From Gammaproteobacteria bacterium (GTDB lineage Bacteria; Pseudomonadota; Gammaproteobacteria; J044), in contig RFHG01000227.1 of the NCBI GenBank assembly GCA_003696465.1, forward strand, positions 1 through 35,488: a stretch of DNA of 35,488 nucleotides, written 5' to 3'. The position numbers and the translations under genes were made by a program. Each line of letters starts with the position of its first letter. The stretch's first letter is position 1. This document shows positions 20,869 to 29,466 of the stretch, piece after piece. The notes below the pieces were generated by a model, which saw only the letters and a program-made list of their open reading frames with translations, made no database searches and was not told where the DNA came from.

Positions 20869-21786
20869 TCAGCCCCCTTCGGCCCAGTCGCGGGGGCGCA
20901 GGAAGTCGCTGTACAGACGCGCTTCCGGCGTGCCTGGTTCCGGTTGCCAGTTGTAGCGCCAGCGCACCAGGGGCGGCAACGACATCAGGATCGATTCCGT
21001 CCGCCCGCCGGTCTGCAGGCCGAACAGCGTTCCGCGATCGTACACCAGATTGAATTCCACATAACGCCCCCGGCGGTAGAGCTGAAAGTCCCGCTCGCGC
21101 TCGCTCCAGGGTGTCTCGCGCCGGCGCTCCACGATCGGGCCATAGGCCTGCAGATAACTGTCGCCGACGGCCTGCAGGAAGCGGAACGCGGTATCGAAGT
21201 CGGGTTCGGAAAGGTCATCGAAGAACAGCCCGCCCACGCCACGCGGCTCGTTGCGGTGACGGATGAAGAAATACTCGTCGCACCACTTCTTGTAGCGTGG
21301 ATACCAGTCGGGACCAAACGGGGCGCAGGCATCACGCGCGGTGCGGTGCCAGTGGATGCAGTCTTCCTCGTAGCCGTAATAGGGCGTGAGGTCATAGCCG
21401 CCACCAAACCACCACACCGGCTCCGCACCCTCGCGCTCGGCAATGAAGAAACGCACATTGGCATGCGAGGTCGGCACATGGGGATTGCGCGGATGAATCA
21501 CCAGTGACACGCCCATGGCCTGGAAACCGCGACCGGCCAGCTCCGGTCGTGCGGCCGTGGCCGATGGGGGCAGCTCGTTGCCGAAGACATGGGAAAAGTT
21601 GACTCCGGCCTGCTCGAACACGCCGCCTTCCGCCAGCACCCGCGTACGACCACCGCCCCCGCCTTCCCGGTCCCAGTCATCCTCGACAAACCGCCCTTCC
21701 CCATCCAGCGCCTCCAGCCCCGCGCAGATGCGGTCCTGCAGATCCATGAGATACGACTTGACGGCTTCGACATCGGGCTGCGACAT
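20869..21786 (-). CDS. hemF: Oxygen-dependent coproporphyrinogen III oxidase
   Basis: Oxidatively decarboxylates coproporphyrinogen III to protoporphyrinogen IX in aerobic haem synthesis. The product is 305 residues from the ATG at 21786, with AGGAG 7 bases upstream; the longer frame starts at a GTG without family similarity. Conserved stretches include GGGRTRVL, FEQAGVNFSHV, VIHPRNPHVPTSHANVRFF, WWFGGGYDLTPYYG, PRGVGGLFFDD and the C-terminal FNLVYDRGTLFGLQTGGR. It lies downstream of tsaC on the same strand after a 157-base gap. Its stop is 6 bases from the convergent GGDEF-EAL stop. Confidence 0.97.
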   Translation of the reverse strand: MSQPDVEAVKSYLMDLQDRICAGLEALDGEGRFVEDDWDREGGGGGRTRVLAEGGVFEQAGVNFSHVFGNELPPSATAARPELAGRGFQAMGVSLVIHPRNPHVPTSHANVRFFIAEREGAEPVWWFGGGYDLTPYYGYEEDCIHWHRTARDACAPFGPDWYPRYKKWCDEYFFIRHRNEPRGVGGLFFDDLSEPDFDTAFRFLQAVGDSYLQAYGPIVERRRETPWSERERDFQLYRRGRYVEFNLVYDRGTLFGLQTGGRTESILMSLPPLVRWRYNWQPEPGTPEARLYSDFLRPRDWAEGG

Positions 21787-21869
21787 GACATGGCTCCTGA
21801 AAGAAAACGGCACCCATCCTGCCGCAGCACGTCCGGCCTGGCAAGGGAAGTCCGATATGGGCGAATTCA

Positions 21870-21887
21870 CTGGGGATCATGCCCCAG
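21870..21887 (-). other. Hairpin between tsaC and hemF
   Basis: CTGGGG (21870-21875) pairs with CCCCAG (21882-21887) around loop ATCATG, in the 157-base gap between the tsaC stop and the hemF start. It is not followed by a T-run. It could be a partial terminator or a leader structure of hemF. No clear hemF promoter was found in the gap. Confidence 0.3.
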
Positions 21888-21943
21888 CCGGACACACCCC
21901 ATCACCCGGAGGTCGGCCCATGCAAGGGAAGGAGATGCAGGAA

Positions 21944-22498
21944 TCAGCGCAGCACGGTCCCGTCGAGACGGCGCAGTTCGCTGACCCGGGCGGCCCCGCC
22001 GACAGGGGCATCCAGAATGCCATCCAGGCGGTCGCCGAACTGTTCCTGCACCTGACGGGCCGTGCGGGCCGGCGGCCAGCCGCGGCGGTTGGCACTGGTG
22101 GAGACCAGGGCCCCGCCGCTGGCGGTGCAGAAGGCCCGCAGCAGGGGCATGTGAGTGATGCGCACGGCCACTTCGGGCAGGCTGCCATGCACCCACTCGG
22201 GGCAGGCCGGCCCGGCCGGCAGCAGCCAGGTCACGGGGCGCAGCCGGCGCGCCTCGATGCGGGCCCGTGGCAATGCCCCGGTCTGCAGCCAGGGCGCCAC
22301 ACTGGCCAGCGAGTCGGCCACAAGGATCAGGCCCTGCCGTGACGGCCGGCGCTTGAGGGTACGCAGCCGGGCCACGGCATCGGCATCGCCGGGCAGACAG
22401 TGCAGGCCGAATACGGCCTCGGTGGGCAGGGCAACAACACCACCTGCGCGCAGCCGGCGCAATGCGGCGACGGGATCGTGCAGCAGCTTTCCGGCCAT
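21944..22498 (-). CDS. tsaC: Threonylcarbamoyl-AMP synthase
   Basis: Makes L-threonylcarbamoyl-AMP from threonine, bicarbonate and ATP for the t6A37 modification of ANN-decoding tRNAs. The product is 184 residues, the short TsaC form without the extra C-terminal Sua5 domain. Motifs are PTEAVFGL (substrate pocket), LKRRPSRQGLIL (KR basic site) and STSAN near residue 135. Its ATG lies 3 bases after the topA stop, so it is co-transcribed with topA. Confidence 0.95.
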   Translation of the reverse strand: MAGKLLHDPVAALRRLRAGGVVALPTEAVFGLHCLPGDADAVARLRTLKRRPSRQGLILVADSLASVAPWLQTGALPRARIEARRLRPVTWLLPAGPACPEWVHGSLPEVAVRITHMPLLRAFCTASGGALVSTSANRRGWPPARTARQVQEQFGDRLDGILDAPVGGAARVSELRRLDGTVLR

Positions 22499-22501
22499 GC
22501 G

Positions 22502-24943
22502 TCAGGCAGCCGTCTGCGCGGTCGCCTTTTTCACCGCCTTCTTCTTGCTGGCCTTCTTCTTTGCGGCCTTTTTCCTGGTGCTCTTTTTCTTTGCCGTCTT
22601 CTTCTTCACAGTCTTCTTGGCCGCCTTTTTCTTGACCCCGCGGCGCTTGCGCGTCGGTGCCTCTTCCAGCAGCTTGCGGCACTGCTCCAGGGTCAGTTCC
22701 GCCGGCTCCACGTCCTTGGGGATGCGGGCATTCTTCTCGCCGTCGGTGATGTACGGGCCATAGCGGCCATTGAGTACCTGGATACCGGCCTCGTCGAAGG
22801 TCTTGATGATGCGGTTGGCGTCGGCCTGCTTCTTTTCCTCGATCAGTTCCAGTGCGCGCTCGAGGGTGATGGAGTGCGGATCCTCGCCCTTGGGAATGGA
22901 GACATACTTGCTGCCGTATTTCACATAGGGGCCGAAGCGGCCGATGCTGGCGCTGACCGGCTCTCCGTCCGGCGTCTCGCCGAGCTGGCGGGGCAGCTCG
23001 AACAGCTTCAGCGCTTCCTCCAGGGTGATGCTGTCCATCTTCTGCCCGGGGCGCAGGCCGGCAAACAGCGGCTTTTCCTCGTCCTCGCGGGTGCCGATCT
23101 GGACATAGGGCCCGTAGCGCCCCATGCGCACGCTCACCGGACGGCCGCTCTTGGGGTCGGTGCCGAGCTCGCGGGCCTGGGTGGCCTCGCTGCGCTCGAC
23201 ATTCTCCATCACGTGATCGACCTGCTCGATGAACGGCTGCCAGAACTCGCGCAATACCGGCACCCAGTCCTCCTCGCCACGCGAGATGGCATCCAGCTCG
23301 TCCTCGAGATGGGCGGTAAAGTCATAATCGACATAGCGATCGAAATAGCGGGTGAGGAAGCTGTTGACCACGCGGCCGACATCGGTGGGATGGAAGCGCC
23401 GGTTCTCCAGCTCCACATACTCGCGATTGAGCAGGGTGGAGATGATGCTGGCATAGGTGGAAGGCCGGCCGATGCCGTATTCCTCCAGCGCCTTGACCAG
23501 ACTGGCCTCGGTAAAGCGCGGCGGCGGCTCGGTGAAATGCTGGTCGGCGGAGACATCGACCAGCCTGACCTGCTCACCCTCGACCATCGGCGGCAGGATG
23601 CGCTGACGATCGTCCTTCTGCTTGCCGTCGCCCTCGTCCGTGCCTTCCTGATAGACGGCCATGAAACCGGGATGCCGAATGGTCGACCCGGTGGCCCGGA
23701 ACAGGTGCTCGCGCTGCCCGCCCGGGGCCAGATCGACGGCCACGGTATCCATGGTGGCATGGATCATCTGGCTGGCGACGGTGCGCTTCCAGATCAGCTC
23801 GTAGAGGCGGAACTGGTCACTCGACAGATGCCCCTTGACCTCTTCCGGGGTGCGCATGGCCGAGGTGGGGCGGATGGCCTCGTGGGCCTCCTGGGCATTC
23901 TTCGACTTGTTCTTGAACACGCGCGGCCTGTCCGGCACCTGTTCCGGGCCGTAGCGTTTTGCGATCAGCGCACGCAGCTCGGACACGGCCTCGTCGGCCA
24001 GGGTCACGGAGTCGGTACGCATGTAGGTGATGAGGCCCACCGGGCCGCTGCCCAGATCGATCCCCTCGTAGAGCTGCTGCGCCACCCGCATGGTGCGGCT
24101 GGCGGAAAAGCCGAGCTTGCGCGACGCCTCCTGCTGCAGGGTCGAGGTGGTAAACGGCGCTGCCGGATTGCGCTTGCGCTCCTTCTTCTCCACCTTGACC
24201 ACTTCCAGACTGCCGTTGGCCTCGCCGAGCAGTACCTGGCGCGCGGCCTGGGCCGCCTGTTCATCGGTGAAGCTGAACTGCTCGACCTTCTCGCCGTTGT
24301 AGCGATAGAGCCGTGCCGGAAAGTGCGTGTCTTCCTTGCTGGCCGTGGCCTCGATGGTCCAGTACTCGCGCGGCTGGAAACGCTCGATCTCTTCCTCGCG
24401 CTCGACGATCATGCGCAGCGCGGGGCTCTGCACGCGCCCGGCCGAGAGCCCGCGGCGGATCTTCCGCCACAGCAGCGGCGACAGATTGAAGCCGACCAGA
24501 TAATCGAGCGCACGGCGCGCCTGCTGGGCATTGACCAGCGGCTGTGCCAGATCCCGGGGATGTTCGATGGCCTCCTGAATGGCACGTTTGGTGATCTCGT
24601 GGAATACCACCCTTCGCACCGGCTTGTTCTTCAGCAGGCCACGTTCGCGCAAAAGCTCGTACAGGTGCCAGGAAATGGCCTCGCCCTCACGATCGGGGTC
24701 GGTGGCGAGATAGAGGGCATCGGCCTGCTTCAGCGCCCTGGCAATGCGATCGACATGCGGCTTGTTGCGCTCGATGACTTCGTACTTCATGGTGAAGTCG
24801 TGCTCGGGATCGACCGCGCCCTCCTTGGGCACCAGGTCGCGCACATGGCCATAGGAGGCCAGGACCTGATAGTCCTTGCCCAGATACTTCTCGATGGTCT
24901 TGCCCTTGGCGGGCGACTCGACGATGACGAGGTTCTTGCTCAT
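22502..24943 (-). CDS. topA: DNA topoisomerase I (type IA) with lysine-rich tail
   Basis: Relaxes negative supercoils. The product is 813 residues. The TOPRIM domain has E9 (VIVESPAKG) and D82/D84/E86 (TDPDREGEA). The active-site Tyr307 sits in GLITYMRTDS as in E. coli Y319. The C-terminal part has three topoisomerase repeat units marked by GRYGPY or GRFGPY, without the Cys4 zinc fingers of E. coli TopA. The final 50 residues (about 764-813) are a low-complexity KKKAAKK-type tail that probably binds DNA or RNA polymerase. It starts at an ATG 22 bases after the smg stop. Confidence 0.97.
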   Translation of the reverse strand: MSKNLVIVESPAKGKTIEKYLGKDYQVLASYGHVRDLVPKEGAVDPEHDFTMKYEVIERNKPHVDRIARALKQADALYLATDPDREGEAISWHLYELLRERGLLKNKPVRRVVFHEITKRAIQEAIEHPRDLAQPLVNAQQARRALDYLVGFNLSPLLWRKIRRGLSAGRVQSPALRMIVEREEEIERFQPREYWTIEATASKEDTHFPARLYRYNGEKVEQFSFTDEQAAQAARQVLLGEANGSLEVVKVEKKERKRNPAAPFTTSTLQQEASRKLGFSASRTMRVAQQLYEGIDLGSGPVGLITYMRTDSVTLADEAVSELRALIAKRYGPEQVPDRPRVFKNKSKNAQEAHEAIRPTSAMRTPEEVKGHLSSDQFRLYELIWKRTVASQMIHATMDTVAVDLAPGGQREHLFRATGSTIRHPGFMAVYQEGTDEGDGKQKDDRQRILPPMVEGEQVRLVDVSADQHFTEPPPRFTEASLVKALEEYGIGRPSTYASIISTLLNREYVELENRRFHPTDVGRVVNSFLTRYFDRYVDYDFTAHLEDELDAISRGEEDWVPVLREFWQPFIEQVDHVMENVERSEATQARELGTDPKSGRPVSVRMGRYGPYVQIGTREDEEKPLFAGLRPGQKMDSITLEEALKLFELPRQLGETPDGEPVSASIGRFGPYVKYGSKYVSIPKGEDPHSITLERALELIEEKKQADANRIIKTFDEAGIQVLNGRYGPYITDGEKNARIPKDVEPAELTLEQCRKLLEEAPTRKRRGVKKKAAKKTVKKKTAKKKSTRKKAAKKKASKKKAVKKATAQTAA

Positions 24944-24965
24944 GCGCTGTCAGGCAATCCGCTGT

Positions 24966-25439
24966 TCAGTTGAGGTAGGCCGGGCGATCGTCGAAGACGA
25001 TTTCCTCCAGCCAGTGGAACGGCCCTTCGAACTCGGGCTGGTTGAACAGCACCATCAGCGAGACCCACTTGAGCTGATCGAGATCGATGCCCTCCTCGTC
25101 CAGCGCCATGGCCCGGTCGATGATGACCTCCCGCGAGCGCGGGTCGAGCACACCGGCCTGCTCGAGAAAGGTGAGAAAGCCGCGGGCACGGGCATCGAGC
25201 CGCTCATGCTCGGCCTCGCTGTACACCCGCATCGAGGTGCCGCGCATGGACTCCATCGGCAGCGCCTGGCTGTTGGCCAGCCCGTCGAGCCAGTCGAAGG
25301 CCCGATCGACCTCCGGCGCCTCGAAGCCGGCCTCCAGCAGCTGTGCCTGCAACTCGCCCCGATCGGGCTCGAAGTCGGCATCCTCCTCGTTGTAGCGCTC
25401 GAAGAGATACATCAGCACATCGAATACATTGTCTTTCAT
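24966..25439 (-). CDS. smg: Smg family protein (DUF494)
   Basis: The 157-residue acidic soluble protein begins MKDNVFDVLMYLFERY, typical of the Smg/DUF494 family, and ends with FNQPEFEGPFHWLEEIVFDD. It is mostly helical. The molecular function is not established; it is a conserved neighbour of dprA and topA in Gammaproteobacteria, which matches its place here. Its ATG is 7 bases after the dprA stop. Confidence 0.93.
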   Translation of the reverse strand: MKDNVFDVLMYLFERYNEEDADFEPDRGELQAQLLEAGFEAPEVDRAFDWLDGLANSQALPMESMRGTSMRVYSEAEHERLDARARGFLTFLEQAGVLDPRSREVIIDRAMALDEEGIDLDQLKWVSLMVLFNQPEFEGPFHWLEEIVFDDRPAYLN

Positions 25440-25446
25440 AAGGGTC

Positions 25447-26598
25447 TCACCGGAGGCGTTGATAGCGCCCGCCGGGCAGGCTTGCCACCTGCCCCTCGAG
25501 CTCCATGATCAGCAGCATGGAGGAAACCGCCTCCGCGGTCAATCCGCTGCGCTCCACGATGCGGTCGATGGAAACCGGGTCGAAGCCCATGGCCTCGAGC
25601 AACACGAGGCGTTCCGGGTCGGTATCGGTCTGGCTGTTGCCAGTCGGCCCGGACGGCCCGCCCTGCCCCGTCTCGGGCGCGGGCGCCACCCCCTCGGGCA
25701 GCTCGATCAGACCCGCCAGCTCCTCGAGCACATCGGCGGCGGATTCTACCAGCTTGGCGCCCTCCCGTATCAGCCGGTGACAGCCGCGGGCCAGCGGATT
25801 GTGGATCGAGCCGGGGATGGCGAACACCTCGCGGCCGTATTCCATGGCCAGGCGGGCGGTGATCAGCGAACCGCTCTGCCGCGCCGCCTCGACCACCAGC
25901 ACCCCCAGGGAAAGGCCGGCAATGATGCGGTTGCGGCGCGGGAAATGTCCGGGATGGGGGCCCGTGCCCGGCGGATATTCCGACACCAGCGCGCCCTCCT
26001 CGGCAATGCGTCGGGCAAGGCCATGATGCCGGGCCGGATAGACCCGGTCCAGCCCCGTGCCGCACACCGCCAGCGTCAGCCCCGGGGCGGCCAGCGCCCC
26101 TTCGTGGGCCTGGCCATCGATACCCAGGGCCAGCCCGCTGGTAATCGCAAGACCGTGGCCCGCCAGGGTGCGGGCAAAGTCGAAGGCCAGCTCGCGCCCG
26201 CCCGCGGTGGGCCTGCGGCTGCCCACCATGGCCAGCTGGGGGTAGCACAAGAGCTCGGGATCACCCACCACGAACAGCCCCACCGGCGCATCCGGCAGGC
26301 TTGCCAGCCGGGGCGGAAAACGGGGATCGGTACGGGGGATGAAGTGATGCCCGGGGGCCTCGAGCCAGGCCAGGTCACGCGCCACTGCCTCCTCATCGAC
26401 CGCGGCGATGGCCTCGGCCAGCGAGGCGGGCGCACCGGCCGACTGCAGTTGCGAAGGGGTGGCGCGGAGGATGGCGCCCGGCTCCGGGATCACTTCCAGC
26501 AGGCGTCCGATCGTGGCCGGCCCCACGCCCGGGGCACGCAGCAGACGCAGCCAGTCAGCGAGGGCCTGCGGGCCTCCCTGCCCGTCCAGCTCTGTCAT
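25447..26598 (-). CDS. dprA: DNA processing protein DprA
   Basis: Binds incoming single-stranded DNA and loads RecA during natural transformation. The product is 383 residues. An N-terminal helix-hairpin/SAM-like region (RAPGVGPATIGRLL) is followed by the Rossmann DprA fold at about 95-300: VGSRRPTAGG, TSGLALGIDGQAHEGAL, FPRRNRIIAGLS and EAARQSGSLITARLA. A C-terminal winged-helix domain spans about 320-383. The start codon is ATG with only a weak purine stretch upstream. It lies 9 bases after the LysM gene stop. dprA is widespread, so its presence alone does not prove competence. Confidence 0.95.
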   Translation of the reverse strand: MTELDGQGGPQALADWLRLLRAPGVGPATIGRLLEVIPEPGAILRATPSQLQSAGAPASLAEAIAAVDEEAVARDLAWLEAPGHHFIPRTDPRFPPRLASLPDAPVGLFVVGDPELLCYPQLAMVGSRRPTAGGRELAFDFARTLAGHGLAITSGLALGIDGQAHEGALAAPGLTLAVCGTGLDRVYPARHHGLARRIAEEGALVSEYPPGTGPHPGHFPRRNRIIAGLSLGVLVVEAARQSGSLITARLAMEYGREVFAIPGSIHNPLARGCHRLIREGAKLVESAADVLEELAGLIELPEGVAPAPETGQGGPSGPTGNSQTDTDPERLVLLEAMGFDPVSIDRIVERSGLTAEAVSSMLLIMELEGQVASLPGGRYQRLR

Positions 26599-26607
26599 CC
26601 GCGGGGG

Positions 26608-27744
26608 TCAGGGCGCCCGTGCCAGATCGCCCACGCCCACCGGCAGGGTGGAATCCAGCACCAGGGCATAGCTGATGTCGTCCAGCACCCGGAACACCAG
26701 CCCGAGGCCGGCCTTGACCGGCGGCAGCTCGATCTGCTCGCCGTTACGGTCCCGAATCACGTTGCCACGGTTGTAGAGCACGAACACATGGCCACGCTCA
26801 ATGCCGTCATTGGCACCCAGATTGATGGTGACCACCTGGTGCTGCCCCACCTTGCTCAGGGCATTGAACAGGGCCACCACCCGGCCATCGGTGCCGGCCG
26901 GCGGTGCCTTGGGATAGAAGTTGGTCTCTTCGTCGTTATGGTCAACGGGCAGCAGGAAATCGCCGCGCAGGGCCTCGCGCTTGGTGCCGCTGAGCTTGAC
27001 CGTGGCCGGATCGCCAGGCGCTACCACCACGGCGCTGGCTACGTAGAAGGTCTCCTGCCCATAGACCTTGCCGCTCACGGGGTCGCGGATCATCTTGCCC
27101 GGATGATAGACCTCGAACAGCTCGTTGGCCCGGGCATTGCCGAGACCGCGGACATAGACGATATAACCCTCGCCATAGATCAGGCGACCCTCCTGGGTGC
27201 CGACGATATAGGGGGCCTCCTCGATCTGCTCGCGCGGCAACACCTGCGGGCGGATGAGGAACTGCTGCACGGTACGCACCGGAATGCTGAGATCCTCGGA
27301 ACCGATGGGTGAGGTACGCACCTTCGGCTCCAGCTTGACGGTGGGCAGCCCGGTGACGCGTGGCCCGCCCGTGACCTTGACCCGCGGACGGCCGTTGACG
27401 AAGTACAGCGTCAGCACGTCGCCGGGATAGATGAGGTGCGGATTCTTGATATGAGGGTTCTCGACCCAGATTTCGGGCCAGTACCAGGGATCATCGAGGA
27501 ACTTCTTGGAGATGTCCCACAGGGTGTCGCCCTTCTTGACCACATAGGTGATCGGCGCGCTGGGCTTGACCTTGGGTGCGGGCGCCGGTGCCGGGCTGGG
27601 CGCAGGGGCCTCGGCCTTTGGCGGGGGCGCGACCTCGGGCTCGGGCTGCGGCTCGGGCGTGGAGGCACAGCCGCCAAGCAGCAGTGCCGCGATGAACCCC
27701 AGCAGCGGGCCCCTGTATGCATGATGTCCGTTGTGCGTGCTCAA
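26608..27744 (-). CDS. LysM-domain lipoprotein
   Basis: The 378-residue product starts at a TTG codon (27744) with a purine-rich GGGGGAGAGG just upstream; no in-frame ATG is available at the N-terminus. The signal peptide has a lipobox LGGC with Cys26 as the lipidation site, so the protein should be lipid-anchored. A Pro/Ala/Glu-rich spacer (about 28-62) is followed by one LysM domain (about 65-113: VVKKGDTLWDISKKF ... YPGDVL). The remaining 260 residues are a conserved all-beta region of unknown role. Peptidoglycan binding is expected. It heads the minus-strand run with dprA, smg, topA and tsaC, and the same LysM-dprA pairing is found in Pseudomonas. Confidence 0.92.
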   Translation of the reverse strand: MSTHNGHHAYRGPLLGFIAALLLGGCASTPEPQPEPEVAPPPKAEAPAPSPAPAPAPKVKPSAPITYVVKKGDTLWDISKKFLDDPWYWPEIWVENPHIKNPHLIYPGDVLTLYFVNGRPRVKVTGGPRVTGLPTVKLEPKVRTSPIGSEDLSIPVRTVQQFLIRPQVLPREQIEEAPYIVGTQEGRLIYGEGYIVYVRGLGNARANELFEVYHPGKMIRDPVSGKVYGQETFYVASAVVVAPGDPATVKLSGTKREALRGDFLLPVDHNDEETNFYPKAPPAGTDGRVVALFNALSKVGQHQVVTINLGANDGIERGHVFVLYNRGNVIRDRNGEQIELPPVKAGLGLVFRVLDDISYALVLDSTLPVGVGDLARAP

Positions 27745-27801
27745 GACCTCTCTCCCCCTTGTCTCGCGCCCGGCGAATGCTGCGGGCTTATTTCGAAGCT
27801 G

Positions 27802-27830
27802 ATCATAACTTTAGCAGAAAAACCTGTAAA
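27802..27830 (-). promoter_or_regulatory. Strong sigma-70 promoter for the LysM-dprA-smg-topA-tsaC run
   Basis: On the minus strand TTTACA (27825-27830) and TATGAT (27802-27807), each 5/6 to consensus, are separated by exactly 17 bp. Transcription would start near 27795, about 50 bases before the TTG start. This is the best-matching promoter in the window. Confidence 0.65.
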
Positions 27831-27961
27831 ACTGCACGAAATCGGACGCGAAGCCGGTCACGCTTCCGCCCGGAAGCCCTGCCCACCTCCCCGGAAGACC
27901 GGATCACGCCAGCCAACCCCATGATTGTTCTTGGATTTTCTTCAGGGACATGGATTCATAG

Positions 27962-27967
27962 TAGAAT
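27962..27967 (+). promoter_or_regulatory. Candidate -10 for def
   Basis: TAGAAT (5/6) lies 31 bases before the def ATG, in a local AT-rich stretch. The -35 hexamer at 17 bp (TCTTCA) is weak. It sits in the 254-base divergent gap 27745-27998, which otherwise contains only the opposing promoter. Confidence 0.35.
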
Positions 27968-27998
27968 CCTGCAGGCATCCCACGCAAGGTATCCGATC

Positions 27999-28535
27999 AT
28001 GGCCCTGCTCCAGATACTGCATTTTCCCGACCCCCGACTGCGCCTGAAGGCGGAGCCGGTGGAACAGGTCGATGACGAGATCCGACAGATCGTCGACGAC
28101 ATGTTCGAGACCATGTATGCGGCCCCCGGCATCGGCCTGGCCGCCACCCAGGTGAACATCCAGAAGCGAATCATCGTCATCGACGTCTCCGAGGACAAGA
28201 GTCAGCCGATCTGCCTCATCAACCCGGAGATCATCGAGCGCGACGGCGAGGAAGAGATGGAGGAAGGCTGCCTCTCGGTGCCGGGCTTCTACGAAAAGGT
28301 ACAGCGTGCCCGCCATGTCCGGGTGCGCGCCCTCGACCGTGAGGGACAGCCCTTCGAGATCGAGGACGACGGGCTGCTCGCAGTCTGCATCCAGCACGAG
28401 ATCGACCACCTGGACGGCAAGCTGTTTGTCGATTACTTGTCGAACCTGAAGCGCGAGCGCATCCGCAAGAAGCTGGAAAAGCAGGCCCGCCTCGGCCAGC
28501 TGCCCCGCATCGAACAGCCCGAACATGCCATCTGA
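27999..28535 (+). CDS. def: Peptide deformylase
   Basis: Removes the formyl group from nascent N-terminal Met. The product is 178 residues from the ATG at 27999, with AAGGT 8 bases upstream; the longer in-frame extension has no family similarity. The three family motifs are intact: GIGLAATQ (44-51), EGCLS with metal ligand C91, and HEIDH with H133, E134 and H137. It overlaps fmt by 11 bases, pairing deformylation with formylation of initiator Met-tRNA in one operon. Confidence 0.97.
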   Translation: MALLQILHFPDPRLRLKAEPVEQVDDEIRQIVDDMFETMYAAPGIGLAATQVNIQKRIIVIDVSEDKSQPICLINPEIIERDGEEEMEEGCLSVPGFYEKVQRARHVRVRALDREGQPFEIEDDGLLAVCIQHEIDHLDGKLFVDYLSNLKRERIRKKLEKQARLGQLPRIEQPEHAI

Positions 28536-29466
28536 GCCGCTGCGCATCGTCTATGCCGGCACCCCCGAGTTTGCGGTCCCGGCCCTGCAGGCGCTGATCG
28601 ACTCCCCGCACGAGGTGGTGGCGGTCTATACCCAGCCGGACCGTCCGGCCGGCCGTGGCCGCAAGCTGCGCGCCAGCCCCGTCAAGCAGCTGGCCCTGGC
28701 CCATGACCTGCCGGTGGAACAGCCGACCAGCCTGCGCGATGAACAGGCCCAGGCACATCTGGCCGACCTGCGGCCGGACCTCATGGTGGTGGCCGCCTAT
28801 GGCCTGATTCTGCCGAAAGCCGTGCTGGAGACCCCCCGTCTGGGCTGCATCAACATCCATGCCTCGCTGCTGCCCCGCTGGCGTGGCGCGGCCCCCATCC
28901 AGCGCGCCATCCTCGCCGGCGACCGCGAGACCGGGGTCACCATCATGCAGATGGACGAAGGGCTCGACACCGGTGCCATGCTGCTGAAAAGGGCCCTGCC
29001 CATCGCCGAGGACGACACCGCGGCCAGCCTGCATGACCGCCTGGCGGTGCTGGGCGCCGAGGCACTGATGGAGGCCCTGCCCGGGATCATGGACGGCAGT
29101 CTCGAGGCCATCCCCCAGAACGAGGCCGAGGCCACCTATGCCGCCAAGCTCGACAAGGCTGAGGCGCGCATCGACTGGCAGCAGCCGGCCGAACACATCG
29201 CCCGTCAGGTTCGGGCCTTCAATCCCTGGCCGGTGGCCCAGGCCGAACTCGACGGCCAGCCCCTGCGCATCTGGGAGGCGCGTGCAGTGGACTGCCCGGC
29301 GCAGGCGGAACCGGGCACGGTGGTCGCGGAATCGGCCGAGGGCATCGATGTCGCCGCCGGAGAAGGCTGTCTGCGCATCACCCGCCTGCAACTGCCCGGT
29401 GGCAAGCAGCTGCCGGCCGCCACCTTCCTCAACGGCCGCAGCCTGGCCGGCAAGCGGCTGCAGTGA
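28525..29466 (+). CDS. fmt: Methionyl-tRNA formyltransferase
   Basis: Formylates initiator Met-tRNA using 10-formyl-tetrahydrofolate. The product is 313 residues, the family length. The catalytic residues N110, H112 and D148 are present in INIHASLLPRWRGAAPI and EGLDTG. The C-terminal OB-fold tRNA-binding domain covers about 205-310. It overlaps def upstream (11 bases) and rsmB downstream (4 bases, GTGA). Confidence 0.97.
   Translation: MPSEPLRIVYAGTPEFAVPALQALIDSPHEVVAVYTQPDRPAGRGRKLRASPVKQLALAHDLPVEQPTSLRDEQAQAHLADLRPDLMVVAAYGLILPKAVLETPRLGCINIHASLLPRWRGAAPIQRAILAGDRETGVTIMQMDEGLDTGAMLLKRALPIAEDDTAASLHDRLAVLGAEALMEALPGIMDGSLEAIPQNEAEATYAAKLDKAEARIDWQQPAEHIARQVRAFNPWPVAQAELDGQPLRIWEARAVDCPAQAEPGTVVAESAEGIDVAAGEGCLRITRLQLPGGKQLPAATFLNGRSLAGKRLQ

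Noticed and set aside
22504..22660. Repetitive-looking tract resembling tandem repeats
   Set aside because: It encodes the Lys/Ala tail of TopA; repeats are irregular and explained by amino acid composition, not a CRISPR or tandem-repeat locus.
22400..24973. 857-codon plus-strand frame opposite topA (also 25429-27312 opposite dprA/LysM and 31207-33504 opposite ntrY)
   Set aside because: All lie antisense to genes with intact catalytic motifs; long shadow frames are expected at this GC content.
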